In this document: piece by piece, positions 1 through 10,980 of the stretch | How the letters are laid out: each line of letters begins with the position of its first letter | Position numbering within the stretch: the first letter of the stretch is position 1 | Notes under the pieces: model-generated | What the model was told of the DNA's origin: nothing | Seen by the model: only the letters and a program-made list of their open reading frames with translations | Databases searched by the model: none | Assembly (NCBI GenBank): GCA_027943335.1 | Contig: BSBK01009265.1 | Span: 1 to 64,000, forward strand | Direction of reading: 5' to 3' | Length of the DNA stretch: 64,000 bases | Origin: Chamaecyparis obtusa | Lineage: Eukaryota > Streptophyta > Pinopsida > Cupressales > Cupressaceae | Made by a program: the position numbers and the translations under genes

Positions 1-657
1 CAACTTAAATGAATTATTTTTTACATCAAGAGATGCATTGGTACATCAAAGAGCATAAATCAAGTATGTGCCATGAATAAAATGAAGAAGCCAGTAAGAT
101 GTGGTGATCATCTAGAAACCTTGAACCAAAAATATGAATCTTGGTGGAAAAATGTTCACCACCCAACCACGTGAACCTAATGTTCCACTCCCCCGAGCTA
201 GGAGATGGACTTCAGGCCCAAACATACAAAAAGTTCAAGAAAACAAGGATAAACACAAGATGCCATAAACCAACAAGAAGAAATCCAAGAAGACCAAGAG
301 AGAGCATCCAATAAATACATAAGTAAACACAAGGGACATCCTATACTAGAGGAAAAAATAAACACAATTGAGGGAATTCTAGGACACATAGTGAAGGGTG
401 TCATCACATAGCTCTCACTCACTTGGGTAGTCTTGATAGTCTCTCTAGACCTGACCCCCAAGTGGAGCTCATGTGGAGCTGACTTCCTCTTATGTACAAA
501 AGGTGTCGACCTACCAGATCAACATCCCATGGATAGCTAGACACTTCTCCATCCCATCCTCATCTGTACACATACTCAAGGCTATGGGAGAATCAATTAT
601 CTTTTTCGTTTGAATCCAAAACCTAGTTCTTTAATTAGTTTATCATATGATTAAGAC
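1..657. other. Left flank, no gene seen
   Basis: This is the sequence into which element B inserted; it should continue at 44686 on the other side of the nested stack. A short open frame on the minus strand (198-461) has no recognisable domain and a biased, hydrophobic composition typical of chance frames in AT-rich DNA. I see no LTR end, promoter or RNA gene here. Confidence 0.5.
652..657. repeat. Target-site duplication of element B, left copy
   Basis: TAAGAC directly precedes the LTR terminus TGTTAGG at 658. The same six bases follow the other LTR terminus at 44680-44685. Five bases is usual for LTR elements, so one base of the match may be chance. Confidence 0.8.
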
Positions 658-1328
658 TGTTAGGATTAAGTAATACTAAGAGGGGGGTGAATTAGTATTA
701 CAACACTTCAAATCAAACTTAAACCAATTGCAAATAAACCATGTGAGTAATGAAGTGAAAAGAGAACAAACACATAACACATAACTCATAACACCATTAT
801 TTTTTTTTGAGGAAACCGTATCCAAGGCAAAACCCCAGTGGGGATGGTACCCACAACTATGCACTGAAATATAGAATCCCTGTTAGGAGATCTAGCCCTA
901 TTAGGAGCTAAGTATTACATAGTACATTTCCTTGTTAGAGGAATAGAAATCCTATGAGGGGTATACAAAAACCCTTTTAAAGGTATATTGAGATTACAAT
1001 TCTTACAATCAATATTTCAGTAACAAAAGTGTTCTTCAAGAGTGAACAATACAAGCATCTGTTATGATTTGATAGTTCCAATTATATCTCTATCAATCTC
1101 TGATCTTGCATCTGCTATCAATCATCCTTGATATCCCAAATTTGCATCCATCATACATACATGTTTGTCACATAGTTTCACACTTATTGCTTCCACAAAA
1201 CACTCTATACTTATATCAATACTGCCATCCAATCAGCTCTCAAATACATCACAAAACATTATAATTACTTATACAAATAATAAATACTGAGTCGACGATC
1301 TTATATTACCAAAGTGTCAGCAATATAC
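658..1328 (-). repeat. Outer part of the 3' LTR of element B
   Basis: The sequence matches the start of the B 5' LTR at 43612 (same TGTTAGGATTAAG start and the run AAGAGGGGGGTGAAT). It is also the inverted match of the end of the A LTR (about 1700-2364). It stops after AATATAC at 1328, where the A LTR begins; in the intact B LTR the matching site (about 44275-44281) continues into ATTCTTTATC. This shows that A landed inside this LTR. Confidence 0.85.
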
Positions 1329-2364
1329 TATTGACAAGTGGTGTTTTGGGGCACTAGGGATCACTTGAGGGTTTTCATTCATGGAAACACTTATGATGGA
1401 GTGATCTCATGCAAAGAGTTTTGATACTTGAGTCACAGTCCTGAAAATGACTAAGTACAAAATCAAGAGTACAATAGTGTACTGTGGAACAATTTTGGTC
1501 AGCGATGATAGTATATGATGTATTATGGCTTGTAGAGTTAATAGACATTATTTTGGGATATGTATATGATTTGGTTAAGTTTTCATGTGTTTTGGTAATC
1601 AGATCAATGAGATACAATGATCTGAAGGTATGTGAAGACATAGAATCAGTGTAACAGGGCATATGAGCAGTTGCAAAGATTAAGGAAAGAATAGTGGATA
1701 TGGTAACATGCTAAGTCAGATGGATAAAGTATATTTCTAGCTCTTTGGTAATATTAGATTGTTGAATCTATGTTTATCATTTACATAATTTATTATTATG
1801 TTTTGTATGGTATTTGTGAAGCCGACTGGATGTTAGATTTTGTATAAGTATAGTGTATTTTGTGGAAGTGATTCATATGGATGAGATAATGGATATGATG
1901 ATGATGATGATGAAAATTTGAGAGAAGAGAGAAGATGCAAGATTAGTGTGTGAGGGAGATACAATTAGAACTCTCTAAGAAAAGAAAGTGCTTGTATTGT
2001 TCATTTTGGAGAAATCTTTTGAGACAGTTTTGATTGTAAGAGTTGTATGCTCACCACCTTTAACCAGGTGTTTTGTATTCCTCTAGCAAGGAAATGTAAT
2101 ATGTAACACTCAAATCCTAACAAGGCTAGATCTCCTAACATGGATATAATATTTTAGTACATAGTTATGGGTATCATCCCCACCAGGGTTTTCCCTTGGC
2201 CAGGGTTTCCTCTAGAACAAATCATGGTGTCATGAGTTATGTGTTGTGCTTATATGTTCTTTTCATTTCAGAATTGTTTTGGTTTATTTATAATTGGTTG
2301 AAGTTTAAATTAAAGTGTAGTAATATTGATTCACCCCCCCTCTTGGTATTACCTAATCCTAACA
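1329..2364 (+). repeat. 5' LTR of element A
   Basis: It begins TATTGACAAGTGG (the second base is mutated from the TGTTG seen at 7411) and ends CCTAATCCTAACA directly before the primer site. Length is 1036 bp. Its last 50 bases carry the inverted form of the GAGGGGGGTGAAT motif that all LTRs of this superfamily share. A (GAT)n microsatellite lies near 1895-1912. A minus-strand open frame at 1375-1662 lies wholly in the LTR and is not a gene. Confidence 0.9.
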
Positions 2365-2366
2365 AT

Positions 2367-2378
2367 TGGTATTAGAGC
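2367..2378 (+). other. Primer-binding site of A (initiator tRNA-Met type)
   Basis: TGGTATTAGAGC lies two bases after the LTR end and differs by one base from TGGTATCAGAGC, the complement of the plant initiator tRNA-Met 3' end. This primer site is typical of Ty1/copia elements. Confidence 0.85.
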
Positions 2379-2423
2379 TATTGGCCCTTGGAGAGAAAGC
2401 CTAATAGCTAAAGGGAGATCAGA

Positions 2424-3620
2424 ATGTATTTGGAAAGTTTGTAAGAGAACTTTGAAGTAGCACTTGAAGATCTAGACAAAGAGAAGGCTGAGAATGGTGT
2501 ACTAAAATTCAAATTGAGAAGAGCAAAAGGTTTCATCAGGAAACCAAAGGAATAGCGTGAAACTTCAAGAAATCAAAAACAAGACCTTATGGACAAGATC
2601 CAAGAAGATTTAGACAATGATACATCATATCAAGTGAAGAAGCTGGAGAAAGAAAAAAAGAAAATCAATCTTCTGATGATTAAAGAGATTCAACATGAAA
2701 ATGATGCAAGGAACAAAGTTGAAGAGTCACTAAAAGAAGAAAATGAGAAGATAGGAAAAATGAAGACTGAACTTGATCACTACAAGGATAAATGTTAGGA
2801 ATTGAAGAAGTACAACTAGATCATTAAAGGAGAACTCACTCAATCCAAATTGCACATTGAGAAGTTGCACATGAGCAGTGATAAAATTGATGAGCAAAGA
2901 GCAAGATAGAAACCTAAAGGAGACATGACTGGAGTTGGATTCAATGAAGCAGAATGTTCTAAGACCAATGAAGAAGCAAATGAAGAAAAGACTAAAGAAA
3001 GACCTACTCATGAAGAACCTAAAGAATAGATCAGACCTTTTCGAGGTAGATGCTTTGGATGCAACAAAGTTGGACACATGAACAAAGATTGTAGAAGTAA
3101 AGGTACCTCTAAACCCTTTACCAATTATTGTTATAACTATTATGATTATGGACATAAGAAATTATATTGTAGAAAACTAGATCAATCAAGGTATAAACAT
3201 GATTATGTCAGAGAAGAGTCAGCAACCAAGGTTACATGTCTTAAATGCAATAACTTTGGGCATACTACAAGATATTGTAAGTTTCAAGTAAATCAAGAAA
3301 GAAGGAGACCACCTACATGTTACAAATACAACAAACTTGGACATATAGTGACATTTTGTAGATACAATGAAGAGAACAACAGAAGAGGACCAAGAGAACA
3401 AAGAGGACCACCTCCTGTGGTTATAAGGAAGAATGTTGGTGATAGTGGAAAAAGTCTTAATGGGTACATGGATGAATTTTAGAATCATTTCAACAAATCA
3501 GAAAGCAAAGAGGATGACAAGATATGGAAGGTGAAATAATTCAATAAGGCATTGGTTCAGGGAGAGACATTAGATGATACTATGTCTTCGCATGATGAAT
3601 TCTTTGAGACATCAACCTAG
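2424..3620 (+). pseudogene. gag-like gene of A: coiled coil plus four zinc-knuckle-like motifs
   Basis: The 399 codons lie in one frame and are broken only by nonsense codons (for example 2442, 2796 and the stop before 3030). The ATG at 2424 is chosen because B has its own ATG at the homologous place. Residues 1-150 are charged and heptad-like, as in a coiled coil. Knuckle motifs begin at about residues 210 (CX2CX4HX4C), 236, 272 and 299; the second and fourth have Tyr in place of the second Cys. A conserved tail ends shortly before the TAG at 3618. By analogy with gag, the product would form particles and bind element RNA; that is an inference from the knuckles and position. The stop at 2796 is also present in B. 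Confidence 0.75.
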
Positions 3621-4027
3621 AAGGCCGCATGGCCTTAAGGGGAGCATTGGATATAGATATCAGAATATATCCATCCCCTGTATGTGTGGATTAAGCTCAT
3701 GAGAGCTTAGGTATGGTGTATACAGATACCGTGGAGTCTTTGGTTGAGAGCGCAGCACTTGGAGATCCATTTTCTATGTTCACGAGTTTTGTGTTGATTG
3801 GAAAGTATGAAAAGTTGAGTTACCAATGTTTAATGCACTTACTCAACTTGGGAAGGATAAAAGAGCTTGGAGAACATCATTTCAGTACTATTTGTTGATC
3901 AACAACTAAGGAGAGAAGAGTTGTGAAGCATTGCAGTCATGTAGCAAAGAGATTTCATGATCACATGAAGCAAAGTGTCAAATTCAAGTGTGTTTAAGGT
4001 ATTTAGACTTATAGTCATTGAGAAGTT
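3621..4027 (+). other. Gap between gag-like and second gene of A
   Basis: About 0.4 kb with stops in all frames. It opens with a purine-rich block (CCTTAAGGGGAGCATTGG, near 3633-3650) that recurs at the same place in B and E. It has no trace of pol. A 61-codon frame at 3713-3898 has no counterpart that I could recognise. Confidence 0.5.
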
Positions 4028-7000
4028 ATGGATGCACTTGTTATCTTTGATGTTGTGGATAGACCTAGGTACAAATTTAAGAGACACCCATTTAAGTCTT
4101 GTGAGGATGATCCGAAAGGAGTATTTTCACAAACCCCTATTGGCATATTGCACGTAGAAGATATTTGGGCTTATATTCACTACAAATATGAGATCATAGG
4201 AGATGTGAATATTTATAGTGAATTGGATGCTATGATAGAAGCAGATGGAACTATGGTAGAGGAGTTCAAGCACCTAGAGAATTAGTCTATCATTAAGCTA
4301 ACCCTATGCACATAATTTATGGAAACATAATGGTTCAAGATTATTCTTAGTAGAATCTATGATCAGTTCATATGGCTTAGTGAAAAACTAGTGAAAATAT
4401 GTGCACAGATGATTCATGACATAACTGGATTAGATAATGAAGGAGCCCTTCCTATAGTAGAAAATAATTTAAGGAAATAGGTGGAAACTCTAACTCACTC
4501 AAAATGGGATAAGAGGGAAATGACAATCAATGACATCTTCCAGCAAGATGTTAGATTGGTGGCAATGATGTTGGGCTACAAACTATACTATAGCAGCAGA
4601 CCAAACTCATTTTTTGCTGGTGTTATCATGATGACCTATAGGATGGTCAAGGAAAACAAGAAGTATAACCTTTATGAAGTGTTAGCTCAATAGTTTCTAG
4701 AGAATGTAAAGGTGATAAAGAAAGATAGGACTAAAGCATTCAGGCTTGGGTCCTTGTTGGTTCACATGTATATACATATCATTCACAAGTTCCCTAGCAT
4801 GCACCCTAGGGCATGGAAAGACAATGTACCCACTAGAATTCAAATTTTAGAGAGTTATAGAAGACAAGAAAAGAATTGGGTTGATGGTGAACTATTTTCT
4901 TGGACCAATATACTACAAAGGTAGATGAAGTAAAGATATAGGATACTTGAAGATATTGGTGAGAAGTATGAGGACACTATCTATTTCATGGTTGAAACTA
5001 ACTATGTTTGTTTTGAGGTAGTAGAATGGAGGAAGAAATGGTGTTACCCTATGAGGTATGAAGTCAATTCTAAGATCTTGACTATGCAAGTAGAACATGT
5101 TTTGGTAGTAGAAGTAGACCCTACTGAAGAGAGATGGGGAAAATATAGGGAGAAGTTAGGAAAGATCATAGAAGAAAAAGAGAAGGTAACAAGGAAGAGA
5201 AAGATCAGTAAAATTGTGGAGGATATCACTGCGAAGGTAGGAATCACTAAGGAGCAGTTGATAAGTATAAGAACAAAGATGGAGGCATCTTCTAGCATGG
5301 CTATTGATGCACCTACCCCTTCTAAGGAAGAGAAAATAGTTAATCCTACACCAGACATAATTGACCTATCACCTACACAAGAGTTGACAACACAAGAAAT
5401 TATACCTGCGAACATTCCGAGAAGATCTACAAGATCTACCAAGCAGGGCAATCCAAAGGAAAAAGAGGTAGTAGTGGAAAAGAGGAAGAAGGAAGTAAAG
5501 GTAACTGAGAAAGAAGAAGAAAAAGTGGCATAATGATCCATAAACTTTGTGGAAACTAGACCTTAAATAATTGTAGAAAAGAGTAATAAAAGATGGAAAC
5601 TTGAAGACAGTGGACATATATTATGAGAGGTATGATTTTGATAATCAGACAATCATTGAAGATATTATCATTGAGTATCTATTAACCTTTAAGAAAAATC
5701 TGTTGGAGATTGAAGGAATTATCCCTAAGGAACTATACAATAAGTTGGAGATCAGAAAGTAGTTGGCACAGTCAGAAGATGAGAATATAAGAAAAAAAGC
5801 TATAGAAGACATGCTACCTATTGTCTCTATACAAGAAAGGGAGAGGATAATAAATGAGTTGAAACCCTTGTTGAGGACAAAGGCCAGACTAGTGAAAATC
5901 ATGGCTAGAAAGTATGATGAAGTGATTGAGGACACTCAAAAGGCAATGGATCAAATCCTTATGAGTGATATGCCAAAGAAAACCTCACCTCCTAAAGTCA
6001 CCAAGCCTACATATTTGGGATTAGGAGAAAGTTCAAAGGCAGTAGATGTAAGTGAGCAAGCTAGTATGAAACCAGACTTCTTTGTCTCTAGTGTGCCTAT
6101 GACCCTTGACACTTTGCATGATGTGAATGATCCATTTTTGGATAACTTAGATAGTGAGATGGAAATTGAAGATCAAGGATATGTAGAGGAAGATAAAACA
6201 TAGGAGAAATAAGAAGAGAAGTTATAGGAAAGGAAGAAATAAGAGATTAGAACAGAAATAGTAGTTGAGGTTAGAATGGAAAAAAAGCTAGAACTTGACA
6301 CCTCATATACTTTATTGTTGGAAAGTATGGCCAAAATGGTAAGTGTTGATGTAGATAGCATGGATGAGGATGAGCTAATGAGGCTATCCTTCATGTCCTT
6401 TGCCAAGGCTAAGGAGAAGTTAGTGTAGAAAGGGGACAAAAGAGTAAAAATAATGACTAGGGTTGTAGAGACAGTAAACAAGTTACTTCCTACACCGATT
6501 GATTTTCAAGGTAAGGATGAAGCAGATAATCTAGGCATGGCTCTGGATAGCTTTGACAGTCACTTTGAGTCATTGCTAAAGACTGTAGAAGATAAGGAAG
6601 AGAAGATATTTTTGGAGAAGAAACTAAGAGAACTCTGCCAGTCCATCTCATGGGACTTAGACATTCTCAAGGCTACTACTCTTAAGGATAAAAGTTGTGT
6701 AGCATAAGGCATAAAGATTTACAGTTATTGCATAAGTCCTTACAGTCATGTAAAGAATATTAAGGAAATTATAGCCAAGGATAGGGCTACTCTTGACATT
6801 CTGATGAAAAGTTGTGAAACATCTTCACTAAGTATGGTTGAAATGGATAAACAAGCATCCAAGCTATTGGATAAAATCAATGTATTGGAACAGAGAAAGG
6901 GAGAGTGTTAGATAGATTTGGCTTATTAAAGAGCTTGATAACCCCCAAGCTTTCAATGTTGGAGACACATCTATCAAAGATGGAAAAGGTGGAAGGATCA

Positions 7001-7165
7001 ATGTCTATGTCTATACCTACTGAGCTTAAGGAAGTGTAGACAACAACATATACACTAAATGGATTGATCCATGTCAGTGAGCTATTGATCAAATCATGGG
7101 CTAAGGAAGTGAAGACCTTGGAACACTCTTTCCAAGATGTCTTAAAACTGGTGAGTAAGAACTAA
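4028..7165 (+). pseudogene. Second gene (ORF2) of A, unknown protein of about 1,045 residues
   Basis: I do not recognise this family. Frame 4028-5545 starts at an ATG shared with B (MDA) and E (MAT). The frame shifts near 5545-5600 and again near 6905-6935, ending at TAA 7163-7165. The N-terminal 350 residues are the conserved core: an RHPFK block, then GVFSQTPIGILHVEDI, a YIHYK block, a D-x-TGL block and LGYKLYYSSRPNS. The middle is Lys/Glu-rich with a run of basic residues; the C-terminal half is acidic and helical, with blocks SMDEDELM and LPTPIDFQGKD also found in B. No reverse transcriptase, integrase or protease motif is visible. It could be an env-position accessory protein or a captured host gene; the sequence does not say which. 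Confidence 0.65.
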
Positions 7166-7410
7166 GTCTTTTTGTGCTTAGTAGTTTTTGAAATTTTGTA
7201 AGTACCTTTTCCATTAATGTCAAAGGGAGAGGAAGAGAAAGAGAAAAATGTGAAGAGTGAAAGGAAGAGAAGAAAAATAATAAGAATAAATAAAAAGATG
7301 TAAATAAAAAAAAGTAGAAAAGAGGAAAATAGAAAAAGAGATATGTACAGTTAGATCTTTAACACTTAGTCATTTTTCTAAGTGTTACCAACAATGCCAA
7401 AGGGAGAGAT
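7166..7410 (+). promoter_or_regulatory. 3' untranslated region of A with two polypurine tracts
   Basis: The primer for plus-strand synthesis is CAAAGGGAGAGAT, directly before the LTR at 7411. A second copy with the same lead-in (ATTAATGTCAAAGGGAGAGG) lies at about 7213-7232, some 50 bases after the ORF2 stop. The DNA between them is A/G-rich. Confidence 0.7.
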
Positions 7411-7987
7411 TGTTGTAAAGTGGTATTTTTGGGCACTAGGGATCACTTGAGGGTTTCATTCATGGAAACACTTATGCTGGAGTCACAGTCATGAAAATGA
7501 CTAAGTACAAAATCAAGACAATAATGTATTGTGGAACATTTTTGGTCAACGATGATAGTATATGATGTATTATGGCTTGCGAAGTTAATAAAAGGTATTT
7601 TGGGATATCTATATGCTTCAGTTAAGTTCGCATGTGTCTTGGTGATCAAATTAGTGAGATATAGTGATATAAAGGTATGCAAAGATAAAGAATCAGTGTA
7701 ATAGGGCATATGAGCACTTGCAAAGATTGAGGAAAGAATAGTGGATATGGTAATGTTCTAAGCTAGATGGATAAAGTATATTGCTGACTCTTTGGTAATA
7801 TAAGATCATCGACTCTATGTTTATAATTTAGATAATTTACTATTATGTTTTGTATGGTATTTGTGAAGCTAACTGGATGGCAGATTTTGTATAAGTATAG
7901 AGTGTTTTGTGGAAGTGATTCGTATGGATGAGATAATGGATATGATGATGATGATGAAAATATGAGAGAAAAGAGTAGATGGACAGG
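7411..7987 (+). repeat. 3' LTR of A, truncated
   Basis: It starts TGTTGTAAAGTGG and follows the 5' LTR for about 570 bases as far as the (GAT)n run and GAGAGAAAAGAG. It then breaks off; the remaining 460 bases or so are missing, and B coding sequence in opposite orientation follows. The exact joint lies between about 7980 and 7995. Confidence 0.85.
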
Positions 7988-7994
7988 AAAAAAT

Positions 7995-10570
7995 CTTTTC
8001 TAAGTATGTTTTCTCAGCCTTATCCTTTGTGATCTTCAATAGTGACTCAAAATGATTGTCAAAGTTGTCCAATTCCAAGTTCAAGTTCTCTGCATAATCC
8101 TTTCCTTGATATGTGAGAGGTGTAGGGAGTATTTTATTCATAGTCTCTACTTCCCTAGCAATCACCTTTACCTTCTTATCCCCCTTTTGTTCTGACCTTT
8201 CCTTTTCCTTAGCAAATGCCATGAAATATAATCTCATTAGCTCATCTTCATCCATGCTTTCCACATCAGTGCTCACTGGTTTGGCCATACTTTCCAACAA
8301 CCTCAAGGTATCCAGTTATTGCTTGATCTCAACTCTTACCTCTTCTTCTTTTTCTGCTCCTGTCTCTTCTTCCTGCTTTTTCTCTTGCTATTTATCCTTC
8401 TCTTGTTCTTTTTCTTCCTATTTTTCTTCTACTATCATTGCATTGTCCAGATTGTCTTGAAATGGATCATTTACATCAAGTGAAGTGTCTAGTGATATAG
8501 GCACACCAAAAATGAATTTTTTTGGTTTCTTTTCATCTTCGCTTGCTTGCTCACTCTTTTTAGCTTTCTTAGAACTTTCTCAAATTCCTAAAGGTGTAGG
8601 CTTGGTAAACTTCAGAGGTGGGGTCTTCTCAGGCATGCCACTCATAAGAATTTGATCCAATGCCTATTGTGTGTCTTCTATAACCTCATCATACTTACCA
8701 TTATCTTCATAAGTCTAGCCTTGGTTCTCAGTATAGGTTTCAACTCTTTAATGATTCTCTCCCTTTCTTGTATGGATACTACAGTCAACATGTCTTCAAT
8801 AGCCTTATTTATTATAGTCTCATCATTTGAATGTGCTTATTGTTTTCTTATTTACAACTTTCTATACAAGTCCTTAGGAATACTGCCTTCCATTTCTAGA
8901 AAATTCTTCTTGTAGACTAACAAGTGTTCAATTACTATGTCCTCAATTATTGACTGATTTTCAGAGTCATACCTTTAATAATACTTGTTTAGTGTTATCA
9001 AGTTTCCATCTCTAATTATTCTCTTTTGCAAATTCTTAATATTTGGTTTCCACAAGTCTTGTGGCTTCTTCTTTTCTTCTTTTTCCTCTTTCTTCTCAGT
9101 CACCTTGTCTCTTTCTTCTTTGTTTCTACTACTACCTTTTGTTTCTTAGGGCTTCTTGGTTTGTTAGATCTTGTAGATCTCCTAGGTGTGCTCACAAGTG
9201 CAACCTCTTGTGTAATCTTCTCATGTCTAATTGATAAATATATTATATCAGTAGGACTTACTATCTTTTCTGCTCCCAAAGGAGGAGGTGCCTCAATTTC
9301 CAAGCTAGAGGACCCTTCTGTCATCTTTGTCCTTCTTTTAGTTGTTCCTTAGTAATCCTTGCCTTTGTAGAAATTCCATCAACCATTTTCTAAATCTTCC
9401 TCTTCCTTGTCCCTTTATCCTATTATTCTCTAACTTTTGCTGACTTTTCCAATTAAGTTCCCCATCTCTCTTTAGATGTATCTATTTCAGCTGCTAGTAC
9501 ATGTTCAACTTGCATTGTAAGAACCTCAGAACTGACCTCATACCCCATAGGGTAGCACCATTTCTTTCTATGCTCACCTACTTCAAGGCATACACAATCA
9601 ATTTCAACCATGAAATAGATTGAGTCTTTATAATTTTCCACTAACACCTCAGGTATATTGTATCTCTCCTTCATTTTCCTTTGAAGGATCTTAGTCATTG
9701 AAAACAACTCACCATCAACCCAGTTCTTGGTCTGTCTCTGGTAGCTTTCTGAGATTTGTATACCGGTAGGTACAGTGTCCTTCCATGCTCTAGGGTGCAT
9801 TCTAGGAAATTTGTGCTCAATGTGGATGTACATGTAGATTAGAAGTGATCCAAACCTGAATTCCTTTGACTTATATATCTTGATAATCCTCACATTCTCC
9901 AAGAAGTGTTGTGCTAGGATCTCTCATAGGTTATATTTTATGTTTTCCTTAACCATTCTATAGGCCATCATGATTACCCCTACTAATATAGAATTAGGTT
10001 TTCTACTGTAGTACAACTTATATCCTAGTAGCATTGTTACCAATCTCACATCTTGCTGAAAGATGTCATCACAGTCGTCGCTCTCTTATCCCATTTGGAA
10101 TGAGTTAGGTTTTCAAATTATTTTCTGATCTTTTTCTCTACCACTGGGAGGGCTCCAGTTTTGTCTAACCTAGTTATCTCATGAATCAATTGACTACATA
10201 TCTTAACAGGCTACTCTCCTATCTAGATGAATTGATCATGGATTCTGCTTAGTATTATTTTGAACCATTCAATCTTGCATAACTCATTTAGAAGGGTTAA
10301 CTTGATGATAGATTGGTCTTCTAGATGTTTGAACTCTTCTTTCATTTTCCAATCTGACTCTATCATTTCATCTATCTCCCTATAGATCTTTGCATCCCCT
10401 ATGGTCTCATACTTGTAGTGAATGTAAGCCCTAATATCTTCAATGTGTAACATGCCATATGGAGTTTGCGAAAATGCTCCTTCCAGATCATCCTCAGAAG
10501 ACTTAAATAGGTGCCTCTCAAACTTGTATCTTGGCCTATCATCTACATCATAAATCACAGGTGCATCCAT
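7995..10570 (-). pseudogene. Second gene (ORF2) of B, C-terminus deleted
   Basis: This is the B copy of the unknown protein found in A. It starts at the ATG at 10570 (MDAPVIYDV) and keeps the core block GAFSQTPYGMLHIEDIRAYI and, further on, a block ending at WKDTVPTG. Stops and at least two frameshifts (one near 10070-10090) break it. Reading stops after the block TYLEK near 7995, about 180-190 codons before the A end point, because a deletion removed the rest. The other strand of this stretch gives several long but empty open frames. Confidence 0.65.
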
Positions 10571-10980
10571 AGCTTCTTGAAAGAGTATATGATCTAAATA
10601 CCTTTAATATGACAAATTCTAGAACTTTTGCTTCAAACAATCACACAATGTACTTTCTAGATGGATGTAGTGCTTCTTAACTCTGATCTCCTTGGTCGCT
10701 GATTGTCAAATGGTGAGAAAAAAATATGCTTTAGGGTTTTTTATCCATCACTGGTTGAGTAAGTGCATTAATCATAGTTAGCTCAACTTTGCATGTTGTC
10801 TAGTCAACATAAATCTCGTGAACATAGGATATGAATCTCCAAGTGCTGTGATCACAAACTTAATCTCCATAGTGTTAGTACACACCATATCTAAGCTCAC
10901 ATGAGCTTATTCCACATAATCAGGGGCTAGATATAATCTATTATCTCCATCCAATGCTCTCCCTAAGGCCATGTAACCTT
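10571..10980 (-). other. Gap between gag-like and second gene of B
   Basis: About 410 bases, homologous to 3621-4027 in A. It contains the purine-rich block after the gag stop (seen here as GCTCTCCCTAAGGCC near 10956-10970). No coding sequence is seen. Confidence 0.5.

Larger units (their letters stand above)
1329..7987 (+). mobile_element. Element A: non-autonomous LTR retrotransposon, sister copy of B
   Basis: Order: 5' LTR 1329-2364, tRNA-Met primer site, gag-like gene, unknown second gene, duplicated polypurine tract, truncated 3' LTR from 7411. It carries no protease, reverse transcriptase, RNase H or integrase. It sits head-on inside B's 3' LTR. The right end is lost by a deletion that joins its 3' LTR to B's second gene at about 7980-7995, so no right TSD survives; the left copy would be TATAC (1324-1328). 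Confidence 0.85.

Noticed and set aside
658..2364. A single LTR with 0.65-kb inverted arms (or a large foldback element)
   Set aside because: The left arm is B's LTR remnant and the right arm is A's LTR. The junction at 1328/1329 matches the intact B LTR on one side and the A LTR start on the other.
2730..3155. Long minus-strand open frame opposite A's gag (and similar at 5044-5541 and 6173-6481)
   Set aside because: It is the complement of Lys/Glu-rich coding sequence, which gives stop-poor, Ser/Phe-rich text. No domain.
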